A stretch of 16,839 nt of DNA from Deltaproteobacteria bacterium (GCA_019308985.1 JAFDHB010000074.1:1-16839); one strand, 5' to 3'; numbered from the stretch's first letter, positions 6,236-14,679 are shown. Numbers and translations are program-made. Notes: generated by a model not told the origin, from the letters alone.

Positions 6236-7201
6236 CTACCAAGCCAACTTATAGGGACGTGTGCTCTGAATAAGCCCTTTCATCACCTCAGCGAATTGCC
6301 CCATGGAATCGAAGCGATGGACAACCACTGCTCCCGGTTTCAGGCCATTCAGGGCAGTTGCCACCCTCTCTACCTCCTGGCGATAGTTCCCCTCCAGCGG
6401 GCTCAGGGCTGGTGCTGGCATCACCTGACTGGTCACAGTAACTGCACCTTCAAATTCCACGATATGGGGATTCTGGGTGCCCCGCATCGCCCCGTTGGGT
6501 TCGACAAAGGTGTAGAGGATGCTCTCCAGGAAGGCCAGGTAGCGCTTTTCTCGCTCTTCCTCAGCGATGGAATACTGCTGGGATATGTCGTTGAAGCCGA
6601 TGCGAGCCATCTCGAAGTTGGCAACGATGGCATAGACGCCAGAGCTGGCCGGGCGGTGAAAGATAGCCTGCTGTTGATCCTCTTCTGCCCTCTCACCACG
6701 TTCGGCTGCGTAACGCACGTGGAAGTAACTTTCAGTGGTAGTGTACTCTGGTACACCAACCACCCAACCGAATTCGGCTACTGATTTCCGAGGTATCGCT
6801 CGATTCCCTTTTGCAATAAGATTTCCTGCCAAATCATCAATAATGCATTTCCCCAACAGGTCATTGATGACATCACCATCCGTTTTAGCAAGGTTTCCCA
6901 TAAAATCGCTATCATCCAAAATACGACTAGCGCTGAATTTTTGACAGCCTTTGCAAAGAGGGAAACCATTCCCCTTTGCGAGCAAGTACAGGTGCTCAGC
7001 CTGAATATGCTTGAACATGTCCCCGGAGATAGCGTTGACGGTAGCAAGTTTATACTCGCCACTGTTCCGATCCCGGTAGACCACGCTAACCATACGAGTT
7101 GCAATCTGGTTTCCCTCGCCTCCCTCATTGTTCAGGGAATGCACGTCAAGGATGGCCCTCCCGCAAATGGAAAGGGAATAAATTCCATTTCTTTGACTCA
7201 T
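6236..7201 (-). CDS. cas7: Type I Cas7, DevR/Csa2 family backbone subunit
   Basis: Cas7 forms the helical backbone that holds the crRNA spacer. The N-terminus YSLSICGRAILDVHSLNNEG, followed by TRMV and VNAISGDMFKHIQAEH, is characteristic of the DevR/Csa2 autoregulator family. A CKGC pair at 83-86 may bind metal. The ATG at 7201 follows GGGAGGAGGAGCTAAA and gives 321 aa. An upstream ATG at 7222 overlaps the cas8 stop by 4 bp but lies before the ribosome binding site, so it is less likely. It is directly downstream of the Cas8-like gene in the usual cas8-cas7-cas5 order. Confidence 0.93.
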   Translation of the reverse strand: MSQRNGIYSLSICGRAILDVHSLNNEGGEGNQIATRMVSVVYRDRNSGEYKLATVNAISGDMFKHIQAEHLYLLAKGNGFPLCKGCQKFSASRILDDSDFMGNLAKTDGDVINDLLGKCIIDDLAGNLIAKGNRAIPRKSVAEFGWVVGVPEYTTTESYFHVRYAAERGERAEEDQQQAIFHRPASSGVYAIVANFEMARIGFNDISQQYSIAEEEREKRYLAFLESILYTFVEPNGAMRGTQNPHIVEFEGAVTVTSQVMPAPALSPLEGNYRQEVERVATALNGLKPGAVVVHRFDSMGQFAEVMKGLIQSTRPYKLAW

Positions 7202-7218
7202 TTTAGCTCCTCCTCCCT

Positions 7219-8952
7219 TCATTTCTGATAATCAATAGTTTCCTCCTCCTCCTTCGGCTCTCTGGCGTAGCCAAAGGCGATCAGCAGGCTAGCAATGGTT
7301 ACCGCGCCATACCTATCTATCAGGCGCACGATGTCTTCTATATCAGTAGTTAAGATGTTCTTCCGATACTGCTTACCGGTCTTCTCGTAGACACGAGCAT
7401 TCTCGGCATTATAGCTCTGGGTAAACTCACTCAGAGTGGCTATGAACTCGTCGTTGTAAAGGGCCTTGCGCTTGAGTTCCTGCCCGAGGCCATAGCGTAT
7501 ATCGTACTCGCTCTCGCCTCGTCCTCGATACTGAGGGATGATCGTGCTGCGGCGGATGGCCTCGGCAATGTTGCGAAAGCCTGGCGTCTCTAAAATTGGT
7601 CCTAACGGTTCATTACTCTTCATGATCAACACCTCCAAATTTTTGGTAGTGAACGGCCTGACCCAATAATGGTCCCGATCCAGTTCCCGCATCAGGAATG
7701 GGCCGTAGGCGGCTGTGAAGTCAAAGAATGCGGTCCATTTCCCACCGGATAGGAAGTCTCGATAGTAGACCAGCAGGTCGTATCCTCCTCTCACCTCATC
7801 AATGCTCCGAATGATATTCTCGTGTTCTTCGATCACCTCTTTGTAGACATTCACATCCTCCACTGATTCCACCCGCATCCAGCGTGGCAGTTCAATGAAG
7901 GAGAGGTTCATGACTGCTGAAGCCTGGCCCAGGCTTTTGTAGTAGGCTACATACATTCCAGCCACGAAGTTTTCAGGGCCTTGGCCAAAAAGTTCGTTTA
8001 GGAGGTCCGCTTCCTTGGCTGCCTGGCAGTAATCCAGAAAGCAACGGGTATAATGGAGGGCAGCCAGAATATCCATCTTTACGGCGGTGTCGTTCCATAA
8101 CGCCTCTTGAAATTTGTCCAAAATTTGATCGTTAACCCCCAACCGCATGTTCACCGGCGCCAGAGCATAGGTTTTGCGGTCACCCGTGCCCTGCACCCGG
8201 CGGGGCACAGCGCAGTGATACATACCAACGGCCTTCAAGTACTCGAGCAACCAAAACGACTCTATATTACCCATCTTTAGACGGCTTGCCTTGGGTTCAT
8301 TCAACCCTTTACCCTGGCTAGGGTTGAATAGTTGGAGAAGAGTGGCGCCACTTCTGTCCTCTACGCCCAGCTCCCTCATTCGTTTACGCCATGCACTTTC
8401 CACGGCTCCTACATCTAGTCCCGGCGTAAAGCAGAACATCAGGATGTGCCTCAGGTTCTCATTAAAATGGCTGGTAGTTCCCTGCCAACGCAGGATCAGT
8501 TTGTTATATGACTCCACTGCTTGCATGCGCCGCTCCCCCACCCAGGCGAATATGGGAAACTGGGGGTGTGGCTTAACCCGGACGAGTTGCTCCTGTGGCA
8601 TTTTCTCCCGGTCATCCTGGGGAAGCTGGATGAATCGCCTGAATCTATTCCACTCCTGCTCATAGTCCACAATCATGGAAGCCGGCAGGCTTGCCAGATC
8701 CTCCTGATTAGACCTGTCGGTGTAGATATAAGGGGCCAACGTGGGAAATGGTGCCTGGTCTACCCACTCTTCTCGCAGGCAGTGACTTAACTCGATGGCA
8801 TAATAGGGTCCATAGTCCCGTATGCGCACCCAGTGGTCATTTCCCAAAAAGTGGGTTAGAACGCTATCCAGTAGCGTGGCCACGCCATAGGCCAGGAACA
8901 CGTCGGCAAAGGTGCCAGTTCGCTTGTCTACATAGTAGACCTTTTGATACAT
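7219..8952 (-). CDS. Cas8-like large subunit of the type I complex
   Basis: The product is 577 aa, a size normal for Cas8 large subunits, and lies between cas3 and cas7, which is where the PAM-sensing large subunit is expected. I did not recognise a defined Cas8 subfamily. The sequence is mixed alpha/beta without a nuclease or GGDEF motif or an obvious zinc cluster. It starts MYQKVYYVDKRTGTFADV, and its C-terminal third is helical. The segment TFADVFLAYGVATLLD near the N-terminus weakly resembles HPLVDVGLATITAFAG of the 44-aa stub upstream of cas3. With a DevR-type Cas7 the nearest relatives should be type I-A or I-B complexes, but the subtype remains open. It begins 33 bp after the cas3 stop. 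Confidence 0.72.
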   Translation of the reverse strand: MYQKVYYVDKRTGTFADVFLAYGVATLLDSVLTHFLGNDHWVRIRDYGPYYAIELSHCLREEWVDQAPFPTLAPYIYTDRSNQEDLASLPASMIVDYEQEWNRFRRFIQLPQDDREKMPQEQLVRVKPHPQFPIFAWVGERRMQAVESYNKLILRWQGTTSHFNENLRHILMFCFTPGLDVGAVESAWRKRMRELGVEDRSGATLLQLFNPSQGKGLNEPKASRLKMGNIESFWLLEYLKAVGMYHCAVPRRVQGTGDRKTYALAPVNMRLGVNDQILDKFQEALWNDTAVKMDILAALHYTRCFLDYCQAAKEADLLNELFGQGPENFVAGMYVAYYKSLGQASAVMNLSFIELPRWMRVESVEDVNVYKEVIEEHENIIRSIDEVRGGYDLLVYYRDFLSGGKWTAFFDFTAAYGPFLMRELDRDHYWVRPFTTKNLEVLIMKSNEPLGPILETPGFRNIAEAIRRSTIIPQYRGRGESEYDIRYGLGQELKRKALYNDEFIATLSEFTQSYNAENARVYEKTGKQYRKNILTTDIEDIVRLIDRYGAVTIASLLIAFGYAREPKEEEETIDYQK

Positions 8953-8985
8953 GAGATCCCCCCGCTACATACCGTTATTCATTTT

Positions 8986-11391
8986 TCACTCAACTCCCCA
9001 AATGGCTCCCTGGTCTGCCAACCTGATGGTCCGCACGATGAGGAAATAAGCCAGCAGTTCCTCTGAGGATTCGGACTGGACCAGAAGCCCTGTAATAGGT
9101 TGGGGTGACTTGCTTGTTTCCAGGGCGTTGGCGTGGTCCCCACCCGCACCCAATCCCACCAGAACCTGAGCCAGAGTTATCACGGCAGCCGTGTGAAGGT
9201 TGAAGGCCTTGTATCTGTCGGCCTTTGGAGAGTGATGCCGGACGATGGCCGTAAAAACGGCTTTCATTAGTTTGATTTCTGGATCGTTTGGCCCCGGCTT
9301 CCCCAGTAGTTGGTGCAGTATCCTCAAAGTCGCCACGGCCCCCTCACCCGCATGGGGAGGACGGGAATAAGACATCTCAGCCTCCGCGCTCCGATGACGA
9401 AGGTCCTCCGAATCATAGTCCGTGTGGGCCAGTATACAGCTCTCGGCTACAGGTGCGCCGATCCGTTCTTGCCACTCGTGGGCCCATTTCTGCCAGCCAC
9501 GGTCCATTTTCCCCACATCGTGCAGTGCGACGGCCAAACGAATCGCCGACTCGATTGAACCCGCCGACAATCCCATTCGTTCTTCCAAGCGACTTGCTGC
9601 ATATGCCATCTCCTTGGCCAATCGACCGTGGCACGCGACTAACATCTTTTCGACATGCTCTTGATAACTTTCTCGGCGGTATCGCCACTTGAGTCTCTGC
9701 TGGGCTGGCACAACGACGCCGCATTGCGACGGGGAAGCAAGGCTATCACCAGGGTCAAAGCGGAAGCCTAGCTCGGCGTCGTAGCGCACCAGAAACGGGT
9801 TTACCACATGAACCGCAGAGTTCCTTAACTCTCGATGGTCCTTTACCGTGACCCACTCGTAGTGTAACGGACGATCTTCACCATTTTCGCCAGTCTTCTC
9901 CCCAGGGTACTTGAGGAGCCATTGGATCTCTTCATTGGGCAATCCTGTCTCTTGCCATGCTTTGAACTGCTTATGCAGGGTATTGGAAGATAATGAGAAA
10001 CCTTCCAACTCATAGGGATTGTCGATTCTCACTGGATTGGAATGAATAAGCACCGTCACGGAATCATCGTGCCGGATCAGTTCCCGAGCAAGCCCCATTT
10101 CCTGTCCCATGATAGCCTTGTTCATCTGCCGACGGTGGACATAGCTGGCCTGTTCCAGGCCAGCCAGCATTCGGGCATCCACCTCGGTGTGAACCTGGTT
10201 CACTAATCTCTGCTCGTTTGCAAAATCCATGTTCTTTCTTACAAAGGAAGGGAGAGCCTCCCATGTCTTCTGGCATAAAATTGGCTGGTAAGGCGCATAG
10301 TTAGGCTCTCCTCGCCGGTTCAGCGGCACTTTGTAAATGTAAACATCGCCACTCTCGCCCCAGAAACGTGCGCAACGGCCGGCACGCTGTAAGACGGCAC
10401 TGGCAGGAGCCACTTCGGTGTGCATTACCTCACAGGTGATATCCAATCCTACCTCGATCACCTGCGTAGCCACGAGGATGACTCCACCTTCTCTATCCCG
10501 CTCTTTGCCGAAGAGACGGCGCGCCTGGTCTTCCTTATTTCGCCGGTCATCCCGTAGAAACCGGGAATGTAGGAGTATAACCTGGATGTTCGAACCAGCC
10601 TTGACCCTTAGTTCCTCATAGAGTGCCCGGGCCCGATCCACAGTATTGCAAATGGCAATGGAGCGGGTGCAATGATGCTGTAGCACACTCTTTGCTGTTA
10701 GCAGCCCATCTATCTTATGAAACCATCGCTTTTTGTCTCTTTGTGTGGGAATTCTCTGAACCTCTTCATTGCCCACCGTTACCTGTTCAGCATCGAGCAA
10801 GCAGGCCAGCCGATCAAGCGTCTCTCTGGAAAAGGTCGCTGTCATCAATACAAAGGGCGTGACGCCCTTCAGCATACGGAGCATTTCCAATGTGGTAGGC
10901 AACGTTGATCTTGAATCCAGCAAGTGGAACTCATCAAAGACCAGATAGGAAGAGACCACTGCCCCCGCGTTCAGATTGCCTTGACGCAGGCTCAAGGAGT
11001 AAGGGATGTTCAGAAAACTAGAAAGAACTTGGTCAATAGTGGCAAAAGTGATATCTCCCTCTAGTTTGCGATCATCCTGTTGTTCTCCGGTCTGTAAACG
11101 AGCATCAAGTTCGGCATGGCTTCTATTCTTCAGGTCTTCATAGAAACTCCGGGCCAGTACCCGCATGGGCACGCAGTAAAGCATTTTCTGTGGGAAATCC
11201 AGGCCATGAACTCGTGCCAAGAGATAGGGAAACAAAGCGGCTTTGGTCTTGCCTGAGCCAGTTGGGGCCTGCAGGATGACGTTTCGCCCAGCAAGAAGAT
11301 GTCTGGCTGGCTGGATTTGAAAACCACCATACGGGCCACCTACCTGGAAAATCTTAGCAAAGGCTTCGTTCAATGCTTGCTCGGACTCCAT
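8986..11391 (-). CDS. cas3: Cas3 helicase-nuclease with C-terminal HD domain
   Basis: Cas3 unwinds and degrades target DNA after recruitment by the crRNA complex. The helicase half comes first: Walker A APTGSGKT at 42-49, DEFH at 153-156, TAT at 184-186, VATQVIEVGLDI at 308-319 and QRAGRCAR at 335-342. The HD nuclease follows, with H579, the H624-D625 pair in ALHDVGK, H680 and H719-H720 (AIVRHHS), and appears complete. This order is the reverse of the common HD-then-helicase Cas3 and recalls the Cas3 of type I-G (formerly I-U). The two halves are joined by about 230 residues. Length is 801 aa. The start ATG at 11391 has only a weak GAGAGCGG upstream, despite a 91-bp gap after the Cas8 stub. 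Confidence 0.95.
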   Translation of the reverse strand: MESEQALNEAFAKIFQVGGPYGGFQIQPARHLLAGRNVILQAPTGSGKTKAALFPYLLARVHGLDFPQKMLYCVPMRVLARSFYEDLKNRSHAELDARLQTGEQQDDRKLEGDITFATIDQVLSSFLNIPYSLSLRQGNLNAGAVVSSYLVFDEFHLLDSRSTLPTTLEMLRMLKGVTPFVLMTATFSRETLDRLACLLDAEQVTVGNEEVQRIPTQRDKKRWFHKIDGLLTAKSVLQHHCTRSIAICNTVDRARALYEELRVKAGSNIQVILLHSRFLRDDRRNKEDQARRLFGKERDREGGVILVATQVIEVGLDITCEVMHTEVAPASAVLQRAGRCARFWGESGDVYIYKVPLNRRGEPNYAPYQPILCQKTWEALPSFVRKNMDFANEQRLVNQVHTEVDARMLAGLEQASYVHRRQMNKAIMGQEMGLARELIRHDDSVTVLIHSNPVRIDNPYELEGFSLSSNTLHKQFKAWQETGLPNEEIQWLLKYPGEKTGENGEDRPLHYEWVTVKDHRELRNSAVHVVNPFLVRYDAELGFRFDPGDSLASPSQCGVVVPAQQRLKWRYRRESYQEHVEKMLVACHGRLAKEMAYAASRLEERMGLSAGSIESAIRLAVALHDVGKMDRGWQKWAHEWQERIGAPVAESCILAHTDYDSEDLRHRSAEAEMSYSRPPHAGEGAVATLRILHQLLGKPGPNDPEIKLMKAVFTAIVRHHSPKADRYKAFNLHTAAVITLAQVLVGLGAGGDHANALETSKSPQPITGLLVQSESSEELLAYFLIVRTIRLADQGAIWGVE

Positions 11392-11482
11392 ACTGCTTTT
11401 TTACCGCTCTCTTGAAGTCGTCTCAGGGAGTTTCCCAATTTTCTTCCTTTCCAACAAAAAACGACCTAAGCCGACCTATTAC

Positions 11483-11617
11483 TTATTTCTGTCCAATATA
11501 ATCCACAATGGCCTCATAGTCTTCTTCGGTAAGGTCCTCAGGCCTTTCTTTGCCTGCAAAGGCTGTGATCGTGGCGAGCCCCACATCCACCAAGGGATGG
11601 CCGGTAAACGACGGCAT
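11483..11617 (-). pseudogene. N-terminal stub of a Cas8 (Cst1-like) gene
   Basis: An ATG at 11617 encodes only 44 residues: MPSFTGHPLVDVGLATITAF, then AGKERPEDLTEEDYEAIVDY and IGQK. This matches, from memory, the conserved N-terminus of Cas8a1/Cst1-type large subunits (TGHPxVDxGxATxxAF), which are normally about 500 aa. No further Cas8 sequence follows before cas3. The start has a near-perfect ribosome binding site, AAAGGAGGTGAA at 11621-11632, so the stub may still be translated. I read it as the remains of a large-subunit gene deleted when the III-D and type I modules were joined. A genuine small protein cannot be excluded. Confidence 0.6.
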
Positions 11618-11620
11618 TCC

Positions 11621-11632
11621 TTCACCTCCTTT
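11621..11632 (-). promoter_or_regulatory. Near-perfect Shine-Dalgarno site of the Cas8 stub
   Basis: AAAGGAGGTGAA on the minus strand is almost fully complementary to the 16S rRNA 3' end, with 7 bp between GGAGG and the ATG at 11617. It decides the start of the 44-codon stub. It is stronger than the site of cas3, the next intact gene. Confidence 0.7.
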
Positions 11633-11696
11633 CAATTTGCCCCTTGTCAAAATGCCCTGATTGCATCGGCCTTTCACCCATGCTCCATATGTTCAT
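11622..11696 (-). CDS. Possible 24-codon linker ORF between csx15 and the Cas8 stub
   Basis: An ATG at 11696 overlaps the csx15 stop as ATGA and opens 24 codons ending in TGA within the ribosome binding site of the Cas8 stub. A sequence AAAGGAGGGG lies upstream but only about 2-3 bases from the ATG, closer than usual. The peptide is basic and unremarkable. It fills the gap between the two genes exactly, so it could be a coupling mini-gene, but chance is a fair explanation. Confidence 0.2.
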   Translation of the reverse strand: MNIWSMGERPMQSGHFDKGQIERR

Positions 11697-12076
11697 CCCC
11701 TCCTTTGGCGTGCTGCCTCCCGCATCGTCTGCAAATCCAGCACCTCTGCCACTTCGTACCGGGGTGGGACAGCTTCCGCTACTGGTCTCATCCGCAAGTG
11801 AGCCGGGAAATATCCACACCGCCCATTAAGCTCGGCCAACAAGGCCACGGCCACGAAGTGCAGTGACGGAGGGTTCACCAATAGTGGCATCATCTGCCAT
11901 TCGGTTGGAGAAAGCCCTGACGCATCGGCTAAGGTTACTACCTGGGGCACTAGAGGCTGCTGGGGGTCAATCTGGGTGGGAATTTCCATCACCCGATCTA
12001 TCCTCTGCCCCGTGAGAGCCTCTATCTGCCGGATGTGATCCCTGGTGAGGGGATGGGAGAAGTTGAGGAAGATCAT
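11693..12076 (-). CDS. csx15: Csx15 family ancillary protein of type III systems
   Basis: The 127-aa product starts MIFLNFSHPLTRDHIRQIEA, which I recognise as the start of Csx15 proteins. This small Rossmann-like family is found beside type III effectors and is proposed to bind or degrade cyclic oligoadenylate signals. No catalytic residue can be named from sequence. Its presence implies that the missing Cas10 makes cyclic oligoadenylate. No CARF or SAVED effector nuclease is in the window, so its signalling partner must lie elsewhere. The ATG overlaps the stop of the RAMP gene upstream by 4 bp. Confidence 0.8.
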   Translation of the reverse strand: MIFLNFSHPLTRDHIRQIEALTGQRIDRVMEIPTQIDPQQPLVPQVVTLADASGLSPTEWQMMPLLVNPPSLHFVAVALLAELNGRCGYFPAHLRMRPVAEAVPPRYEVAEVLDLQTMREAARQRRG

Positions 12077-14088
12077 CCTTGAACCTCGTCGCCTTTCTTG
12101 TCTATCAGTGGCAGCCCGGTTTGGTCATCTCTGGCCAGCGGTAACGCCACTGGTCTGCTTCGCCGCTTGTTGCCCACAAACCACTCAAATTGCGGATGGT
12201 TCACGTCAAACCGCTTTGTCGGACGGGGGTAATGAATCGGCAATGCCGGCGGCTCTTGCAACAACGCCCGCAAATCGGCCAGTACGTCGGCGATCCCCTC
12301 TCCGTAAAGGTCTTGCATCGTTTTAAGGAACTCTTGCTTGTGCCGCGTCCCGTCTATGGGCTGCCAACCCGCATCCTGCTCCAGCGATTGCAGCCGCGTT
12401 TCCCAGTCAAGGATTTGCACGCTCTCCACCGTCACCTTGACCGAGCCAAAGCCCAGCGGTTTGGCGTAGCCCAGGCGGTGGAACATCCCCTCTTCCAGTT
12501 CCAGTGCGTAGAGCAGTGCACCCAGTTCCAACGGGGCCAGGTTTTCAAAGTCCAACGTAAAGGTGAATGTGGCGCCCGGTAGGAGCGCGCTGCGCACGGT
12601 GCGGTTCTGGTCACTCGCTTCGTTGCGTTGATACTCGTCGGGATTCGCCTGCCCCTGGTAGCGATAGAACTTGCGCCCGCGTAACCGTGCGCCGTCGGTA
12701 TCATAGTTCACCGTGGCGTCGGGTTGGCCTTCCGAGTTGAGCAGGTAGAACGGCGTGGTGGTTGGCTTGGGGGTGGAGAGAATAGCCAGGGTGGTCTCCG
12801 GTAATTCCGCCGCGCTATGGGTCAAGACGCCGTGCGAGAAGCGCACCCGGCCGGCATAGGCCACCCGGTCGGCCTCCTTGGGCGGACTATCCCACACCCA
12901 GCCGAAAACACGGCAGGCGGGGCAGAGCGTATCAGGGTTTTTACATCGGTGGAGATGATCGGACTGCAATAGTTTGCCGATTGCTGTACGATACCGAAGC
13001 CGTGGCACTTTAGTTGCGGCAATGTTCCTAACTGTCCTGTTATTTTCCTCCAACTCAACGTAGACCAAATCATCAGGGGTCAGCATGGTATGCTGATGTG
13101 TTGATGAAAAGCCTGGTTCCTTGAATTGTTGACTGAGGATTTCGTTGTAATCCTCCTGTCTTTCCAAATCGAATTCCACCCAACGACATTCATCTATATC
13201 TGGCTGATAGAAGAATCTCTCATTCAACTTCGTGTCAATATTTGCCCCAGTAATTTTGAGCCGTCCTTCGACCACATTCTCTGCCTGAGGAAACTCGCTT
13301 CCCGTCTTGCCCAGCTTTGTCACAAAGGGGACTCCTTTCTTGGGCTTGTGTATGACTGCGAGTGCCTTCTCCCCGGTTCGCCACGACGAGTCAAGCAGTA
13401 TGGGTTTCTTGCTCCCCGGATAAGCCCCCACTGCGGCCTCTTTACACAATGCAATTCGCCCAGGCGCACCATCAGTTGCCACTGTCTTTACTATGCCCGG
13501 CTTCATTCTTCGCGCTGCGTTGACATCACGATAAGGCAGCCGAGATTGCTCATCAAATACCACAAAGCACGAATTTGTTACCGCCTCAAAGACCGAGCGC
13601 ACCATCCCGCGCAGGCTGCTGGCCGGCAGAGCTGGCTGTTGATCCACCTGGAAAAAGCGATAGGTGCGGTGCTCTCCGACCTTGCCCTCCACAGCGTGCG
13701 AGTCAGAGATAAACAGCGGCGTGACGGCTTCCACCTTGCAGGTGATGCGTCCGGTGAGGCCCACGTAGCGCTCGTGGGGCGGCGGCGGGCAATTGCCCAG
13801 GACATGGTTTTGTGGGCGAGGCTGGTCTATATAGCGCACGAAGTTGTAAGGGTTGAGGAAGCGGTAGCCCCTTGACTGTGTGTCAGGCGCCCCTCCTAAA
13901 ACTCTCAGGTTGCGCGCGCGAGGGCCTCGTTCGCCTTGCTCTATTTCAAATTGAACGCGCAACCCCTCTCGCGGTGTGATGCCTTTCAACCACGAGAAAC
14001 GAAAATAGACATCCTCTCCACCGTCATCGGGCGTAATAAACCCGAAATCTTTGCCCTTTGGCAGTCTTTTGATCGTCCCCTCAGCCAT
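12073..14088 (-). CDS. Cold-shock domain fused to a TIGR03986-type RAMP (type III-D)
   Basis: With the ATG at 14088 the protein is 671 aa. Residues 1-65 form a cold-shock domain: GTIKRLPKGKDFGFITPDDG contains an RNP1-like KDFGFITP, and DVYFRFS matches RNP2 with Arg in place of the usual His. RGPRARNLRVL is the usual last strand. The RAMP part begins near FLNPYNFVR (78-85) and shows PALPASSLRGMVRSVFEA at 152-169. A probable zinc cluster lies around H380, C382, C389 and C392, and the glycine loop GYAKPLGFGSVKV at 540-552. The large insertion between these points fits the TIGR03986 family and the Cas7-with-insertion subunit of III-D complexes. The start follows AAGGAGG and overlaps csx19 by 8 bp. 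The longer in-frame start at 14109 is rejected. Confidence 0.88.
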   Translation of the reverse strand: MAEGTIKRLPKGKDFGFITPDDGGEDVYFRFSWLKGITPREGLRVQFEIEQGERGPRARNLRVLGGAPDTQSRGYRFLNPYNFVRYIDQPRPQNHVLGNCPPPPHERYVGLTGRITCKVEAVTPLFISDSHAVEGKVGEHRTYRFFQVDQQPALPASSLRGMVRSVFEAVTNSCFVVFDEQSRLPYRDVNAARRMKPGIVKTVATDGAPGRIALCKEAAVGAYPGSKKPILLDSSWRTGEKALAVIHKPKKGVPFVTKLGKTGSEFPQAENVVEGRLKITGANIDTKLNERFFYQPDIDECRWVEFDLERQEDYNEILSQQFKEPGFSSTHQHTMLTPDDLVYVELEENNRTVRNIAATKVPRLRYRTAIGKLLQSDHLHRCKNPDTLCPACRVFGWVWDSPPKEADRVAYAGRVRFSHGVLTHSAAELPETTLAILSTPKPTTTPFYLLNSEGQPDATVNYDTDGARLRGRKFYRYQGQANPDEYQRNEASDQNRTVRSALLPGATFTFTLDFENLAPLELGALLYALELEEGMFHRLGYAKPLGFGSVKVTVESVQILDWETRLQSLEQDAGWQPIDGTRHKQEFLKTMQDLYGEGIADVLADLRALLQEPPALPIHYPRPTKRFDVNHPQFEWFVGNKRRSRPVALPLARDDQTGLPLIDKKGDEVQG

Positions 14089-14665
14089 TGTCAGCCTCCT
14101 TCCACTCACTCAAGCCGGTCAACCAGACGAATTCCAAGCGCCCGGCGCGGCTGAATCCCTGGTAGTGAACCTGCACCCACTCCCCAGTTGCCGGATAGTT
14201 CAGCCTGGCAGCGCCAACCCGGTCATCGGCCCATTTCTCGCCGTTCCATTTGCCCCAAAGCAGGGCCGTCTCCTTGCGCTGATGGAACATGACCTGGGAG
14301 TGGCTAGCCCAGTAGTCTTGCGCGCTGTAATCCCCTGCCGGGGGCTGCACGGCGGCCGGGCCGATAAAACGCCACGCAAACATCCCGCCGTCGCGTCGCA
14401 GTTCCAGGTCGCCGCCGGGGCCAAAGAGCCGCCCTCGCTCCAGCAGGGCCACATTTTGCGGCAGAGTGTCGCGCTCAAAAACGATCTCGCTGACGTATTC
14501 CCAGATCCGGTATGGCATCTGGCTCAGATCCCATTGCCGGAGAAACTCGCTCAAGCGGTTTTCGGCACGAACTCCGCCCCAGATGGCAAGATCGGCCTTT
14601 CCTGCCCGAGGCTGGCGTACCTCCCGAACCAACTGCTCAAAATCAACCCGCTGCCACTCGCTCAT
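14081..14665 (-). CDS. csx19: Csx19 family subunit of the type III-D complex
   Basis: The 194-aa product is assigned to Csx19 (the TIGR03984 group) from its size, its place between III-D RAMP genes, and the pattern ALLWGKW followed by a C-terminal RLEFVWLTGLSEW. In the characterised III-D variant, Csx19 is a structural component of the complex. No catalytic motif is seen. The ATG at 14665 overlaps the stop of the double Cas7 by ATGA, with an 18-base junction (AAAGGAGGCGCGCAATGA) identical to the one that starts the previous gene. Confidence 0.75.
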   Translation of the reverse strand: MSEWQRVDFEQLVREVRQPRAGKADLAIWGGVRAENRLSEFLRQWDLSQMPYRIWEYVSEIVFERDTLPQNVALLERGRLFGPGGDLELRRDGGMFAWRFIGPAAVQPPAGDYSAQDYWASHSQVMFHQRKETALLWGKWNGEKWADDRVGAARLNYPATGEWVQVHYQGFSRAGRLEFVWLTGLSEWKEADNG

Positions 14666-14679
14666 TGCGCGCCTCCTTT
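14662..14679 (-). promoter_or_regulatory. Translational coupling junction, copy 2
   Basis: This is identical over 18 bases to the junction at 16365-16382. It sets the csx19 start at 14665 and gives the double Cas7 the same KGGAQ C-terminus as the partial gene before it. Confidence 0.8.

Noticed and set aside
11483..11677. A longer 64-residue version of the Cas8 stub
   Set aside because: The extra 20 residues come from the ribosome binding site region itself. The ATG at 11617 follows that site at ideal spacing and starts at the conserved part of the family.
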